Positions 1 through 8,268 of a DNA stretch of 64,000 nt are shown here, piece by piece. The position numbers were made by a program, and so were the translations under genes. Each line of letters starts with the position of its first letter. Positions within the stretch are counted from its first letter, which is position 1. The notes beneath the pieces were generated by a model. That model made no database searches. It had not been told where the DNA came from and saw only the letters and a list, made by a program, of their open reading frames with translations. The DNA is from CAWCTB01 sp963798275 (GTDB lineage Bacteria > Acidobacteriota > Terriglobia > Terriglobales > Acidobacteriaceae): positions 11,742 to 75,741 of the forward strand of contig CAWCTB010000029.1 in the NCBI GenBank assembly GCA_963798275.1. The letters run 5' to 3'.

Positions 1-121
1 CCTGCATCGCATCGGCGAGCCGATGGAGGTGGCAGGGGCCGTCGTTTTCCTCGCTTCGCCCGCCGCGGCGCTCATCACCGGACACACCCTGCTCATCGAC
101 GGCGGCTGGACGGCAAGATAG
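1..121 (+). CDS. SDR-family oxidoreductase, C-terminal fragment
   Basis: The first 121 bases read, from base 2, as the last 39 codons of a protein ending at TAG 119-121. The tail has the typical end of classical short-chain dehydrogenase/reductases: a GEPMEV motif, a VVFLASP helix, and ITGHTLLIDGGW before the stop. In this family that segment closes the NAD(P)-binding Rossmann fold next to the substrate pocket. The catalytic Tyr-Lys and the glycine-rich loop lie outside the window, so substrate and exact subfamily cannot be named. The gene runs towards the minus-strand DUF2339 gene, so the two converge. Confidence 0.85.
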   Translation, partial: LHRIGEPMEVAGAVVFLASPAAALITGHTLLIDGGWTAR

Positions 122-259
122 ATTGTCAGGTTTGAGGAGAAATACGCCACAAAGTAATCTTGTGGCTCGCCCCCAACAACCTCTGTGCCGGTCCAAGGCC
201 TGTGCTTCGAACGGAACAGTTCCCCGCATCGAAAGTCAAATTTCCGGCCCACCTTCGGT

Positions 260-1987
260 TCAAGATTCGCTCCGGCTGCGGGGCGTCAGGCGCGGGAGCA
301 GGATCAGAATCAATCCATAAAAAAGAAGTGAGACGACCAGCGAGGCGGGGTTGCCGAAGCGTAAGTCCTCGAACAGAAGCTTCAGAGTGCCGAAGGCAAC
401 GGCGGTGTAGGCAACCCAGCCAAGTTCGACACGCTTCCAGCGGAAGCCGAGAAAGCCAAGGACGAGTGCGAGCGCACAGTTTGCGATGGTGCGGATCACC
501 GAAAGGCGTGAGGCCGCTAACTCAACACGGCCCGCAGCAAGCCACGCGATCGCAGCCACGGCCAATGCCGCGCCGGCAAAGCCGGCCAGCGCGACAGGAA
601 TGACCCACAGGATCCGGCGTCTGCCTTGATCTTCCCTCCCCCGCGACCCAACCGCGTAACAGAGCGCAGCGGAAATGGCCACCATCCACACGCCCCAACC
701 CGGCGCTGCGGGCACCGTCCGGGCCATAGCGCTCACGACATATCCCGGCAGCGGCGAGACGGCGGCCGCTAGCGCCAGGAAGAGGGAGGCATGCAGTCCA
801 AGGCTAGCTTTGTCCGTGCGTCTGTACACGAAAGCCGTCACCACAGCGGCCAGGCATAAGAAAGGTACCTGGAAACTTGTCGGGAAAAGCAGGAGGCTGC
901 CCGCGAGTAAAAAGGTCGCCGCCCATGTGGCGGAGACGCGGCGATTGCGGGTGCGCGGTTTCTCGACGAATCGCGACAGCGCTCCCCAGTAGCACACGGC
1001 GGCCAGAAGCAGGAAGAGAACGCCCAGTTCCGGTGCGATCGCGCCCTGGGTGGCGCGCGCCGCTCCAAAAGCGCCCAGCACAAACGCCAGGGCCCCCTGC
1101 ACGATTTCGAAGATCGTGATCCGCCGACACAGCCCGAAGTTGCGGATCGCGATGCTGCCGCCGTAGATCGCCAGCAGAACCAGGCACAAGGCGGTGAGGG
1201 TAGCGGGAGCGGCGGGATGAAAACCCTCGGGTACACCCTCGGACGAGGTCATCAGATACACCAGCAGCCCAATGGCGATGTCGGCCGCAAGCGCAGGCAC
1301 GGTTCGCAAGCTGAGCTGGTGTCCCAGGCAGGCGGCGATTTCGGTGGCAAGAGCCACAGCCAACAGAGCCGCGGTAAGCGGGACGAGTGCATGAGTTTCG
1401 ACGATCAAGGCAAGGGCAGTGATCACCGCCGCCAGCATTGCCACCCATGGGATCACCTGCAGGTCGTGCCGCCAGGCAAGCGCCAGAGCCAGTACAACGA
1501 ACGCGACCAGCACGATTCCGGCGAAGACGGGCGACAGAGCGTGGAAGCGAACCGTGGACTCCCACAGCAGAGGCGAAAGAATCAGCGCCGAGGTGACCCC
1601 ATAAGTGACACCGGCGAAGCGGTTGGCAACGTGAGTTCGAACCGCCCAAACCATCCACAAGCCGGCGTACACGATGGCAACGATCAGCACCGGCAATTTC
1701 GGGAAGGCGCCCGATTCCGCGATCGCACGCAGCAAGTAGGCTCCGGCGATACCGAGGACCGCCTTGCCGAGTATCGGCACTACCCCGGCCGATTTCTCCG
1801 CCGGAGGAGATCCTAGCTCCGGGGCGGATGGCGGCGGGCTTTCGAACGCCGTAGCTATCAGGACGGGCGGTGCTGGGCTTGGTGCTTCGCCTCGGCCCTC
1901 GAGCGCAGATACCCGGCGCTCCAACTCCCGGATCCGTTCGTTGAGTTGCTCCACAACCGATGCGATTCCGTCGACAGCTTCCGTCAT
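260..1987 (-). CDS. DUF2339 multi-pass membrane protein
   Basis: A 575-residue predicted membrane protein of the DUF2339 type. A short N-terminal coiled coil rich in Glu/Arg (about residues 5-35) is followed by a Pro/Ala-rich linker and then by roughly fifteen or more hydrophobic helices up to the C-terminus. No catalytic motif is visible and the family has no settled biochemical role. I start it at 1987 because GGAGA lies six bases before this ATG. An upstream ATG at 2035 would add 16 residues but has no clear ribosome-binding site and intrudes on the kinase relic. It is not obviously in an operon. Family assignment rests on the coiled-coil plus many-helix layout and remembered sequence, not on a search. 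Confidence 0.75.
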   Translation of the reverse strand: MTEAVDGIASVVEQLNERIRELERRVSALEGRGEAPSPAPPVLIATAFESPPPSAPELGSPPAEKSAGVVPILGKAVLGIAGAYLLRAIAESGAFPKLPVLIVAIVYAGLWMVWAVRTHVANRFAGVTYGVTSALILSPLLWESTVRFHALSPVFAGIVLVAFVVLALALAWRHDLQVIPWVAMLAAVITALALIVETHALVPLTAALLAVALATEIAACLGHQLSLRTVPALAADIAIGLLVYLMTSSEGVPEGFHPAAPATLTALCLVLLAIYGGSIAIRNFGLCRRITIFEIVQGALAFVLGAFGAARATQGAIAPELGVLFLLLAAVCYWGALSRFVEKPRTRNRRVSATWAATFLLAGSLLLFPTSFQVPFLCLAAVVTAFVYRRTDKASLGLHASLFLALAAAVSPLPGYVVSAMARTVPAAPGWGVWMVAISAALCYAVGSRGREDQGRRRILWVIPVALAGFAGAALAVAAIAWLAAGRVELAASRLSVIRTIANCALALVLGFLGFRWKRVELGWVAYTAVAFGTLKLLFEDLRFGNPASLVVSLLFYGLILILLPRLTPRSRSES

Positions 1988-2079
1988 TCGCTTCTCCGCA
2001 TCTGGCGCATTGAGTCGTTGCCTGGTTCGCTCCATGCGCCGGAGCGGCCTCGGAGGAGGGAACGCCGCCCGAATGCGGC

Positions 2080-2350
2080 TTGCTGGGCATCGAAATCATG
2101 AACTGCGACTATGTTGACGTGGTTGAATCTGGAAGCAATCAGGGATTTTTCATGAATGTGCCGGTTGGAGGATGGGTCAGACAGAACACGAGGAGAGAGA
2201 GCTGCTACGGCTAGTTCGCGAGCGAGGGGTTGGTTGTGAATGTGGCAAGCTTCACGCGTGCCGCCGGCGCCGATCTTCTTTCTGATGCGATCGTGGCCCA
2301 GGATTTGAGCAACAAGCCTGCCTTCACCGGCACCGACGGTGTAGTTCGCC
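2080..2350 (-). pseudogene. Relic of a Ser/Thr protein kinase N-terminus
   Basis: This minus-strand stretch translates to about 90 residues that align by eye to the N-lobe of PknB/Hanks-type kinases. It has a leader ending GEGRLVAQ, LGHDRIRKKIGAGG in place of the usual LGHYRIxxKIGAGGMGEVYRA, ARELAVAALSP in place of REVAVKVLP, FNHVNIVAVHDFD in place of LNHPNIATVHDFD, and a His/Lys-rich linker like ARKRFRKEA. The catalytic VAVK lysine is replaced by Ala, the GMGEVYRA part of the P-loop is scrambled, and similarity stops abruptly near 2080, where the next gene begins. No catalytic loop or DFG follows. The reading frame is open but the protein cannot be an active kinase. I read it as a decayed, truncated copy. 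Confidence 0.7.
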
Positions 2351-2352
2351 AT

Positions 2353-2737
2353 GGGGAAAGGCGCTCCTTCCCCCTCCCCCCTTTTACGAATCGTAGGTCG
2401 CGAGGGAGAGGCTAGTCAACAGAAACCATCGCAGATGAAACGTTTGTGTCAGCGCGCCCGTATCAGCCGCAGCGACCGTCACTATCAAAGCACTATCAAA
2501 GAGAGAGGAGTGTCGAGGTATTCGCATGTGAATGGATAGCTGCCGTGCGTAATCGCACCGTCGCCTCACTCGACATCTGACGTTGAGCCATCCTGAATCG
2601 CGCAGTCCACAAGCCCCGCGAGATGGCTGTTGCGTCTGTGCCCGAGCCGGTTCCACTGCTGACAGGAGTGCCGGACTGCGAAGATAACGCGCCACCCCAG
2701 CCGAGAATTGCGAATCCGGCGATGCCCTGCAAGTTGT
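2353..2737. other. Non-coding gap with no recognisable gene
   Basis: About 385 bases between the kinase relic and tRNA-Leu. Open frames here are short and have no recognisable similarity, and those that run into 2741-2822 are translations of the tRNA. I see no repeat or convincing promoter. Confidence 0.5.
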
Positions 2738-2822
2738 TGGTGCGAAAGGGGGGACTCGAACCCCCACGGTTTTACCCGCCAGATCCTAAGTCTGGTGCGT
2801 CTGCCAATTCCGCCACTTTCGC
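2738..2822 (-). tRNA. tRNA-Leu (anticodon UAG)
   Basis: On the minus strand the sequence folds as a class II tRNA. The acceptor stem is GCGAAAG (2816-2822) paired with CTTTCGC (2742-2748). The anticodon stem CCAGA/TCTGG encloses loop CTTAGGA with anticodon TAG. The variable arm is long (CGGGTAAAACCG) and the T arm GGGGG-TTCGAGT-CCCCC is canonical. Discriminator A (2741) is followed by an encoded CCA (2738-2740). The long variable arm and anticodon identify tRNA-Leu reading CUA and other CUN codons. Confidence 0.96.
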
Positions 2823-3051
2823 ATTCATGGTCTGTCGTTTCAAGGAACATTTCGTGTTGCAACAGCATGCAAGATGTTGTTGTGGGGACTGAACTGCAAC
2901 CTCGGCGTTATCCGTGAGCTCGTCAAGGTTCCAGTCACTTCGGGAGTTCCCTTTGACGAGAATATTGTAACGCCGGGTCCCCGTTCTTGACATGGCGAGG
3001 TCAGGAGCGACCCTGGACAGCGACGCGTCGTCTGCTCCTCTTAAGACTTGC

Positions 3052-4098
3052 TTACGTGCGATCGCTGACCGTGTAGAACGAAACCGTAGATGCGGTAACC
3101 CGGCTACGTCCGTAGTACAGGAAGAGCAAAATCCACTGCACCTGCAGCAAGACGATTACTGGCGTTGACGTCATTTGGTGGAAGCCCAACCATAGATCAG
3201 GAACAGCCCCGCTCGCCGGGAGAAGGAACGCAGACATGGTCAGGTACAACAAGGCGACGATGCTCATAACCTGGTAACGCGAGAGTTGAGAGTATCCCCG
3301 GTGATCGGCGCGCAGGTTTTCGGCAACGGCGCGCCATCCCCATGTTCCGATGACGGGAACGATCAACGCCAGCCGCCAACGCTGTGCGAGCAGGAAGCTG
3401 AGTCCCAGCAATCCCGACGAGGCGAACACTATGGATGTAAGCGCCTGTACTGGAATGAGCGGCTCCTCTTCCAGACCTGACGCGTAAGCTGCTTTCTTGG
3501 TCGCCCCGTGAAACACCAGATTGTGGTGGCGAAACAGTCTCACCAGCCTTGGTGACGCCTGACGTAAGGGCATGCCGTAGCAGCAACCGAAACTGATGCA
3601 AGCCAGCCGCCCAATGGCTTCCGCCAGCGCATACGCGATGGCTGCTACGGCCAGGACCGGCAGAGCGTGAATCGTGTCGCTCCAGGGGCGCAGGACTCTT
3701 TCCCCGATCCATGCAATTGGAGGTAGCAGCAGGGCGGCGACAAAGGCTGCGCCAGCGATGGTAAAGGTGTGCGGCTTGTTTTCGATGACGGCAGCCATCA
3801 TGCGCGAGGCAGGAAGGCATATTGCGACGATGGCAGCTACGAACGCGGCCCCGATGGCCAGTGAGATTTGGATCGAAGCCAGCAGAAGGATCGCCGTCGC
3901 GATGCCAAAGACGATTCCGGTCGCGCTGAAGAATCCGTAGAAGGTCAGGTTCAGACCGTGCCACGCGCCGCCTTGTGTCTTGGTCATCGGAACAGAAGCG
4001 ATCATTTGCCAGCGTTCCGCCGGGAGAGTCTTGAATCCCCAGTACAGCAAACCTGAAATGGTGGCTGCGAGAGTGGTGACGAAGACAACATTGATCAT
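3052..4098 (-). CDS. Lgt-like integral membrane protein
   Basis: 348 residues with about eight to ten hydrophobic helices. Around residues 180-195 it carries GRLACISFGCCYG, which resembles the GRxGNFxNGExxG region of prolipoprotein diacylglyceryl transferase (Lgt) and the GCCYG variant of Lgt-like proteins of unknown function. The essential HxGGL-like and RxGNF residues of true Lgt are not clearly present, so lipoprotein acyl transfer should not be assumed. It is the last gene of a minus-strand trio. Its ATG overlaps the stop of the decarboxylase-like gene by four bases (ATGA), which implies translational coupling. The neighbourhood suggests a membrane-lipid task, but that is inference. Confidence 0.6.
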   Translation of the reverse strand: MINVVFVTTLAATISGLLYWGFKTLPAERWQMIASVPMTKTQGGAWHGLNLTFYGFFSATGIVFGIATAILLLASIQISLAIGAAFVAAIVAICLPASRMMAAVIENKPHTFTIAGAAFVAALLLPPIAWIGERVLRPWSDTIHALPVLAVAAIAYALAEAIGRLACISFGCCYGMPLRQASPRLVRLFRHHNLVFHGATKKAAYASGLEEEPLIPVQALTSIVFASSGLLGLSFLLAQRWRLALIVPVIGTWGWRAVAENLRADHRGYSQLSRYQVMSIVALLYLTMSAFLLPASGAVPDLWLGFHQMTSTPVIVLLQVQWILLFLYYGRSRVTASTVSFYTVSDRT

Positions 4099-5117
4099 GG
4101 TCGACTCCTGCCAGCGGGGGTTGCGAGCAGGGAGCGGACGGCGACATCGGTCTCCACCAGCACCTGCCCGAAGCCGGCGGAGTAGCGGCTGCGCACCCCG
4201 GCCCGCCGCCGGTTGTGCAAAAGATCATCGGCAAAACGGACGCGGTCTCGCTGGAACAACAGCACTACCGTGCTGCTACCCGGACGAAAGAGCGCCTTCG
4301 GTGCGCCCACTTTCAGAAGCATTCCTTTTTCCATCGGACGCGGACTGTCATACGCGCTGTCGCTGTAGCGCTGCTCGATCTGACCCACCATGAGGGCGAC
4401 GACTTCGATCATGGCCACCCGGCCGATGCTGGTTCCGCCGGGGCAATCTGTGTCGAGTACGGTGACGACGCGCCGATTCTTGGAGTGCGGCGTGAGCAAC
4501 TGCACTGTCGTGTTCGGATTGCAAGGGTGATAGCGGCCGTCGATGGCGTAGAAGTCTACGACGATCCCAGTCACGGGAGCGTGCGTGTAGTGGTACTTTT
4601 CAGGGGTAAGCCGGAACACCGCAAAGTCACCATCCCGGAAGTGACGGGTCCAGCGGACGCGAGGTCCGCCGAGCAATTCCGGGAACTCGAAAAACTTGTC
4701 CTTGATGAGCAGCGCCGACGTTTCGGCAATCGATCCGATGGCGGCGCGTGAATCGGCCGGACAGACAACGCAATTTGCAATCGCGGGCAGGGGACGGAAT
4801 AGCCAATACTTGATCCTGCGTTCGAAGATCTTGCGCGGCGTGTTCAACGTTACTGGATGGTCTAGCAATTCTGCAGGATCGCTTTGGCGGTTGCGCAGAA
4901 AGCGCTGCATTCCCGAAGCTCGCGATGACAGAAGGTTGTCGTAGTTCAAGTAGCCGAGTAGTTCCGATAGGTAGCGGCTGGAAACCAGCTTCGACACCCA
5001 CGCTGCATTTTCCAGTTTCGGCGAATACAGGGCGCGGAGAACACGGTCACCGACCAGCGTCTCTCGGGCCACTTCGCCGGTTTCTCTCACGATGTATTCG
5101 TGTGTCATCTCGATCAC
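4095..5117 (-). CDS. Phosphatidylserine decarboxylase-like proenzyme
   Basis: 340 residues. The C-terminal two thirds match the phosphatidylserine decarboxylase fold. CPADSRA (about residue 119) sits where the family has its Asp-containing PxDGR motif. YHYTHAPVTG (about 178) sits at the HRxHxPxxG motif. GSSTVVLLF (near 290) sits at the LGST self-cleavage site that yields the pyruvoyl cofactor from Ser. Family members cleave themselves and decarboxylate phosphatidylserine or, in side branches, other amino-acid substrates. The N-terminal 100 residues and a short Arg-rich tail are less typical, so the substrate is open. It overlaps both neighbours by four bases and is translationally coupled to the unknown 781-aa gene and the Lgt-like gene. 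Confidence 0.75.
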   Translation of the reverse strand: MIEMTHEYIVRETGEVARETLVGDRVLRALYSPKLENAAWVSKLVSSRYLSELLGYLNYDNLLSSRASGMQRFLRNRQSDPAELLDHPVTLNTPRKIFERRIKYWLFRPLPAIANCVVCPADSRAAIGSIAETSALLIKDKFFEFPELLGGPRVRWTRHFRDGDFAVFRLTPEKYHYTHAPVTGIVVDFYAIDGRYHPCNPNTTVQLLTPHSKNRRVVTVLDTDCPGGTSIGRVAMIEVVALMVGQIEQRYSDSAYDSPRPMEKGMLLKVGAPKALFRPGSSTVVLLFQRDRVRFADDLLHNRRRAGVRSRYSAGFGQVLVETDVAVRSLLATPAGRSRP

Positions 5118-7459
5118 GCCAGTGCCACTCGACTTTGTCGCTCGTCGCCAGCGGTGAAGATCAGCAGCAGGTTGAGGAAGGCCGCGATTTCGCCAGTCGA
5201 GAGCTGTTCGCGAAACAACCGGTCGCTCACGCTGTCCAGAAATCGCAGCGGATCCTGGACCCGGACGCCGCAGCGAATCAGGCTGCGCAGGTCAGTATCG
5301 TCTTCGCGCTGTGCACTTTCGACCGAATCCTCACGAAATTGCTGGATTGCTTCCGCAAGCTGCGACCGGCGTAGCTCTTCGCGGTAGTACTGCTCGGCGG
5401 CGCGATTGAATTCCCCGGCCTTGAGCCGCATGGCATCGCTGCCATCGGTTTGCGACAGTGTTCCCATGGTCAATCGCTGTCTGGCTTGCAGGCTGCAATC
5501 GGCCAGGCGGATGCGCAACTCCGCGAGCAGGTACCTCGCTTCCAGCGTGGCGATCGCGTCTTGAGCAGCCTCTTCGAGGAAATTGACTAGCGCGTTGCGA
5601 TAATCGCGGAGCGAAACACGCAGATACTCCGGGTGCCGCCAACTCGAACGCGTGTGGGTGCAGTGGCGCAGAATGCGGCGCAGAAGTTCATTGCGAGATT
5701 TCTTGTGAACGTAGAACGCAGGCAGTCCGGCAGCACTGAAGAAGAAAGGTTGCCGCCGCTCGCTCTCCGACGTCGGATCGTCCGGTATCTGGTCGGGAGT
5801 GATGAATTCGTTCTGCGCCAGTTGATAGGCCGCCACCAGCAACAGTTGCTGCAAATTTGCGGCTGGGGCCATGTCGCGGTTATAGCTGGGAAACAGGCTG
5901 TAGTAGCGCGCTTCGAATCCGGAGAAGCCCATGCTGGAGAGCTGGCGCAGACGCAGCGGCATGTAGAACGACATGCGCTCATCCACGATGCCATTCTCCT
6001 CCAGTTCCGAAGCCAGCCGCGAGGTATTTCCCGGTACTCCGTCGAGCGCTGAGGCGTTTTCGGTAGAGAGCCACGCCACTGGGTAGTTAATCAGCCGGTA
6101 GTCCGGAACCAGGTCGCCGCGCAGTCGAAAGGCGCTCGCCACCAACCGGTCCAGCCACTGCGGTCCATAAGGCGTCACCGGACGTCCCAACGCGCGCAGT
6201 TTGGCCTTTTCCTTCCACTCGCGCCACAGCAGGCGAAGATGGGTGAAGTCCAGTTCATGTGGAAGAAACGCCAGCAATCGCTCGGGGTGGAATTGCGCGA
6301 AGTCGATACGATACGGCGCAGCCGAATACGTTCCCACAAACAGCGGCAGGAAGTGCTCGAAAATCTTGATGGCGAGATCGCCGATCCGCTTCTCCTCCGT
6401 AACTGCCGCCTCGGGCTCCAAATCTTGCAAGGCTCGGGTCAGCGTCCGGCTGCCCATGCTGATGTGAATGCCATTGTTCGCCAAGCTCACGTTGGAGAGG
6501 CTGGGCAGCACGATGAGATTGTTGGCGATGATTCCTGCTTCGCGTAGCTTGGCAACTGAGTTGAGTTGGCTGCGGCTCAACACCTGGTGGCACAGGTGCA
6601 TGTAGTGAGACTTGGCTTCGCCATCCTCCCAACCCGACAGGCACGGGCTCATGAACAGTTCGCGATAGAAGGAGTCGGAAATGCACGACGACAACTCGGT
6701 CTGCCGCACGGGTGGATGCGGCCCGTGATAGATCATGCCGCGCTGACCGCTCTCGGCCAGGCCGAAACGCTGGTTCACCCACGACATCAGCAGCGATGTG
6801 AACAGGAATCGGCGTGCCGACTCGCGCGCGACCTGCTCGCCCGTAGAGCGCTCCGAGTGCGGCGTGATGATATGAAACGAAGTCGTCTCCGGCGAGGTGT
6901 TGTCGTTCGAAAAATGTCCCATCAGCCGGTCAGCTTCGTCGCGAAGGCACTCGGGCAGATGCGGCTGAGTGCCCACCAGGTCAGCCAACGCCAGCTTCAG
7001 GCTGTAGCTCACAGGAACACGAATCCAGCGCTCTCCGGCGTGCTCAAAGGTGTATCGTGCGGCGTCGCTGCGTCGCCGCTTGGGCTGTCTCCATGGATTG
7101 AGCCCCAAGTCGGCGTGGTACAGGTCGACCGCATACAGGCTGAGCTTTCGCTCGGGAAACCTGATCCAACTGTTCTCCCATACCCGGTGCTGGTCGTTCA
7201 GGAAGGCTTCCAGTTCGAGGTAGGTCTCGCGCGGAGCTTCGCCGCTGGAGATGCGCTTGGAAATGTTACGGAAGAAACGGGATTCGCGAATGGTGATGGG
7301 AAGATCGCAGGATTCAGATTGGCCGCAAACTACAGCTTGCAGCTCGTCTTCACTGCCCGCCGTCACGTCGCCTGGGCCGAAAGGCAATCCATCGAGCCGC
7401 AATCTGGTGTGACATCGTTCCCATGAAAGCCTATCCGGGACTGTAGTCTTGATCAGCAT
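5114..7459 (-). CDS. Conserved-looking protein of unknown function (781 aa)
   Basis: I do not recognise this 781-residue protein. It has no signal peptide or membrane segment and looks cytoplasmic, rich in Arg, Leu and Glu. Visible features include an HIITPHSERSTGEQ segment near residue 200, FVGTYSAAPYRIDF near 375, clustered aromatic residues, and a helical Arg/Glu-rich C-terminal third (about 620-760) that may form coiled coils. It opens the minus-strand operon with the decarboxylase-like and Lgt-like genes, ends in an ATGA overlap with the former, and is transcribed away from the RiPP precursor across a 278-base intergenic region. Coding looks genuine: one long frame without interruption. 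A role with the adjoining lipid-type enzymes or with the RiPP locus is possible but unproven. Confidence 0.75.
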   Translation of the reverse strand: MLIKTTVPDRLSWERCHTRLRLDGLPFGPGDVTAGSEDELQAVVCGQSESCDLPITIRESRFFRNISKRISSGEAPRETYLELEAFLNDQHRVWENSWIRFPERKLSLYAVDLYHADLGLNPWRQPKRRRSDAARYTFEHAGERWIRVPVSYSLKLALADLVGTQPHLPECLRDEADRLMGHFSNDNTSPETTSFHIITPHSERSTGEQVARESARRFLFTSLLMSWVNQRFGLAESGQRGMIYHGPHPPVRQTELSSCISDSFYRELFMSPCLSGWEDGEAKSHYMHLCHQVLSRSQLNSVAKLREAGIIANNLIVLPSLSNVSLANNGIHISMGSRTLTRALQDLEPEAAVTEEKRIGDLAIKIFEHFLPLFVGTYSAAPYRIDFAQFHPERLLAFLPHELDFTHLRLLWREWKEKAKLRALGRPVTPYGPQWLDRLVASAFRLRGDLVPDYRLINYPVAWLSTENASALDGVPGNTSRLASELEENGIVDERMSFYMPLRLRQLSSMGFSGFEARYYSLFPSYNRDMAPAANLQQLLLVAAYQLAQNEFITPDQIPDDPTSESERRQPFFFSAAGLPAFYVHKKSRNELLRRILRHCTHTRSSWRHPEYLRVSLRDYRNALVNFLEEAAQDAIATLEARYLLAELRIRLADCSLQARQRLTMGTLSQTDGSDAMRLKAGEFNRAAEQYYREELRRSQLAEAIQQFREDSVESAQREDDTDLRSLIRCGVRVQDPLRFLDSVSDRLFREQLSTGEIAAFLNLLLIFTAGDERQSRVALA

Positions 7460-7656
7460 GCACTACCGGACTAGTTGGCAGGACTCGCGGCGTCCTGTTC
7501 TCATTGTGCGCAAGTCTGTCAACAGCTCAGTTAATGCACCGTGAATTGTGCATAAATTCACGCCGGCGACCATCCTCGGTAAATAGCTGGCGGAATCCGA
7601 CCCGAACCTCCTTCACGTTTCTTTTTCTATGTCGTGAGCTAAATAGAACAATTCCT

Positions 7657-7685
7657 TTGCATACCGAGGCAATGGGATGTATAGT
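7657..7685 (+). promoter_or_regulatory. Candidate sigma-70 promoter of the RiPP precursor
   Basis: TTGCAT (7657-7662) and TATAGT (7680-7685) are separated by exactly 17 bases and lie 53 bases before the precursor ATG. This would place the transcript start near 7692 and give a leader of about 45 bases with GAGG at 7726-7729. Confidence 0.55.
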
Positions 7686-7737
7686 GGCCGACGCTTGGGG
7701 GACTGAGCAGAATCTCCCGGAAAATGAGGTAGCGAAT

Positions 7738-8046
7738 ATGGCGTTTAACGTCAAAGAACTGATGATCGACATCACGAAAGCCGGGGCGGCGCAGCAGATT
7801 TGCGCCCTAAACACCTTCCAGTGTCACCCGACGTTCTGTCTGTGTACGGCCCAATTTACCCACTGTCTGTGTACCTACGAGATTACCTACTGTATTACGC
7901 CCACGCATGTAACATGCAGGTTTGGCACCTACACCTGCTTCGCCGGATCGATTGTGACCTGCGGCGGAACAATTTATTGCGCCGGTTCCAATGATCCGAC
8001 GTGGTATCTCCAAGGAATCGATCAGGAAACTCTGACTGTCGGTTAA
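7738..8046 (+). CDS. Cys/Thr-rich RiPP (lanthipeptide-type) precursor
   Basis: 102 residues starting at ATG 7738, chosen because GAGG lies eight bases upstream and the leader begins at once with a helix-like MAFNVKELMIDITK. From residue 22 the composition changes sharply: 11 Cys and about 18 Thr/Ser in 80 residues. Thr often sits one to three residues before Cys (TFQC, PTFC, THC, TYC, VTC, YTC, VTC, TIYC). This is the layout expected for a precursor whose Thr/Ser are dehydrated and joined to Cys as thioether rings. It precedes a lyase-like gene and a kinase-LanC gene and has its own terminator. I see no double-Gly or other clear leader cleavage site. A helical segment encoded just after the stop in the next frame may be its real C-terminus. 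Confidence 0.75.
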   Translation: MAFNVKELMIDITKAGAAQQICALNTFQCHPTFCLCTAQFTHCLCTYEITYCITPTHVTCRFGTYTCFAGSIVTCGGTIYCAGSNDPTWYLQGIDQETLTVG

Positions 8047-8047
8047 G

Positions 8048-8125
8048 GCCCAGCTCAACGCGGCCCTGAAGGAAGTGGAGCTGGCCGAAAAGAAGATAGC
8101 TGCGGAAGCGAAGAAATCGAAGTAG
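8048..8125 (+). other. Out-of-frame helical tail after the precursor stop
   Basis: In the +1 frame relative to the precursor, 8048-8125 encodes a 25-residue Ala/Lys/Glu-rich helix (AQLNAALKEVELAEKK and on) ending at TAG 8123-8125. The segment has no start codon or ribosome-binding site of its own. Removing one base near 8040 would join it to the precursor and give a 128-residue protein. Similar nearby genes carry +1 frameshifts of the same kind, so I suspect the precursor is longer than annotated. Alternatively the segment is untranslated spacer. Confidence 0.5.
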
Positions 8126-8191
8126 GCTCTTTCAGCGCCATCGCGACGCGAGGATGGTGCTGAAGAGTTGAAGCAGACCCACGAGAAAGCT

Positions 8192-8245
8192 CACTGAGCG
8201 GAAGCGGAGAGTTTTACAATGCTTCCGCTCAGTGTTTTTTGTTTT
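8192..8245 (+). terminator. Strong intrinsic terminator after the precursor
   Basis: A perfect 14-bp stem (8192-8205 with 8221-8234) encloses a 15-base loop and is followed by TTTTTTGTTTT. Placed between the precursor and the modification genes, it would give much more precursor mRNA than enzyme mRNA, the usual balance in RiPP operons. Confidence 0.9.
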
Positions 8246-8268
8246 CCGCTGCTTCGAGACGATCTCCA

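Noticed and set aside
804..2099. 431-codon minus-strand open frame
   Set aside because: It lies entirely over the DUF2339 gene in another frame, is rich in Arg and Gly and has no membrane pattern; a shadow of the real gene.
2384..2868. Open frames of 100-127 codons with GVRVPPFAP and WGFESPLSHQ on the minus strand
   Set aside because: These are read-through translations of tRNA-Leu at 2738-2822, a familiar annotation artefact.
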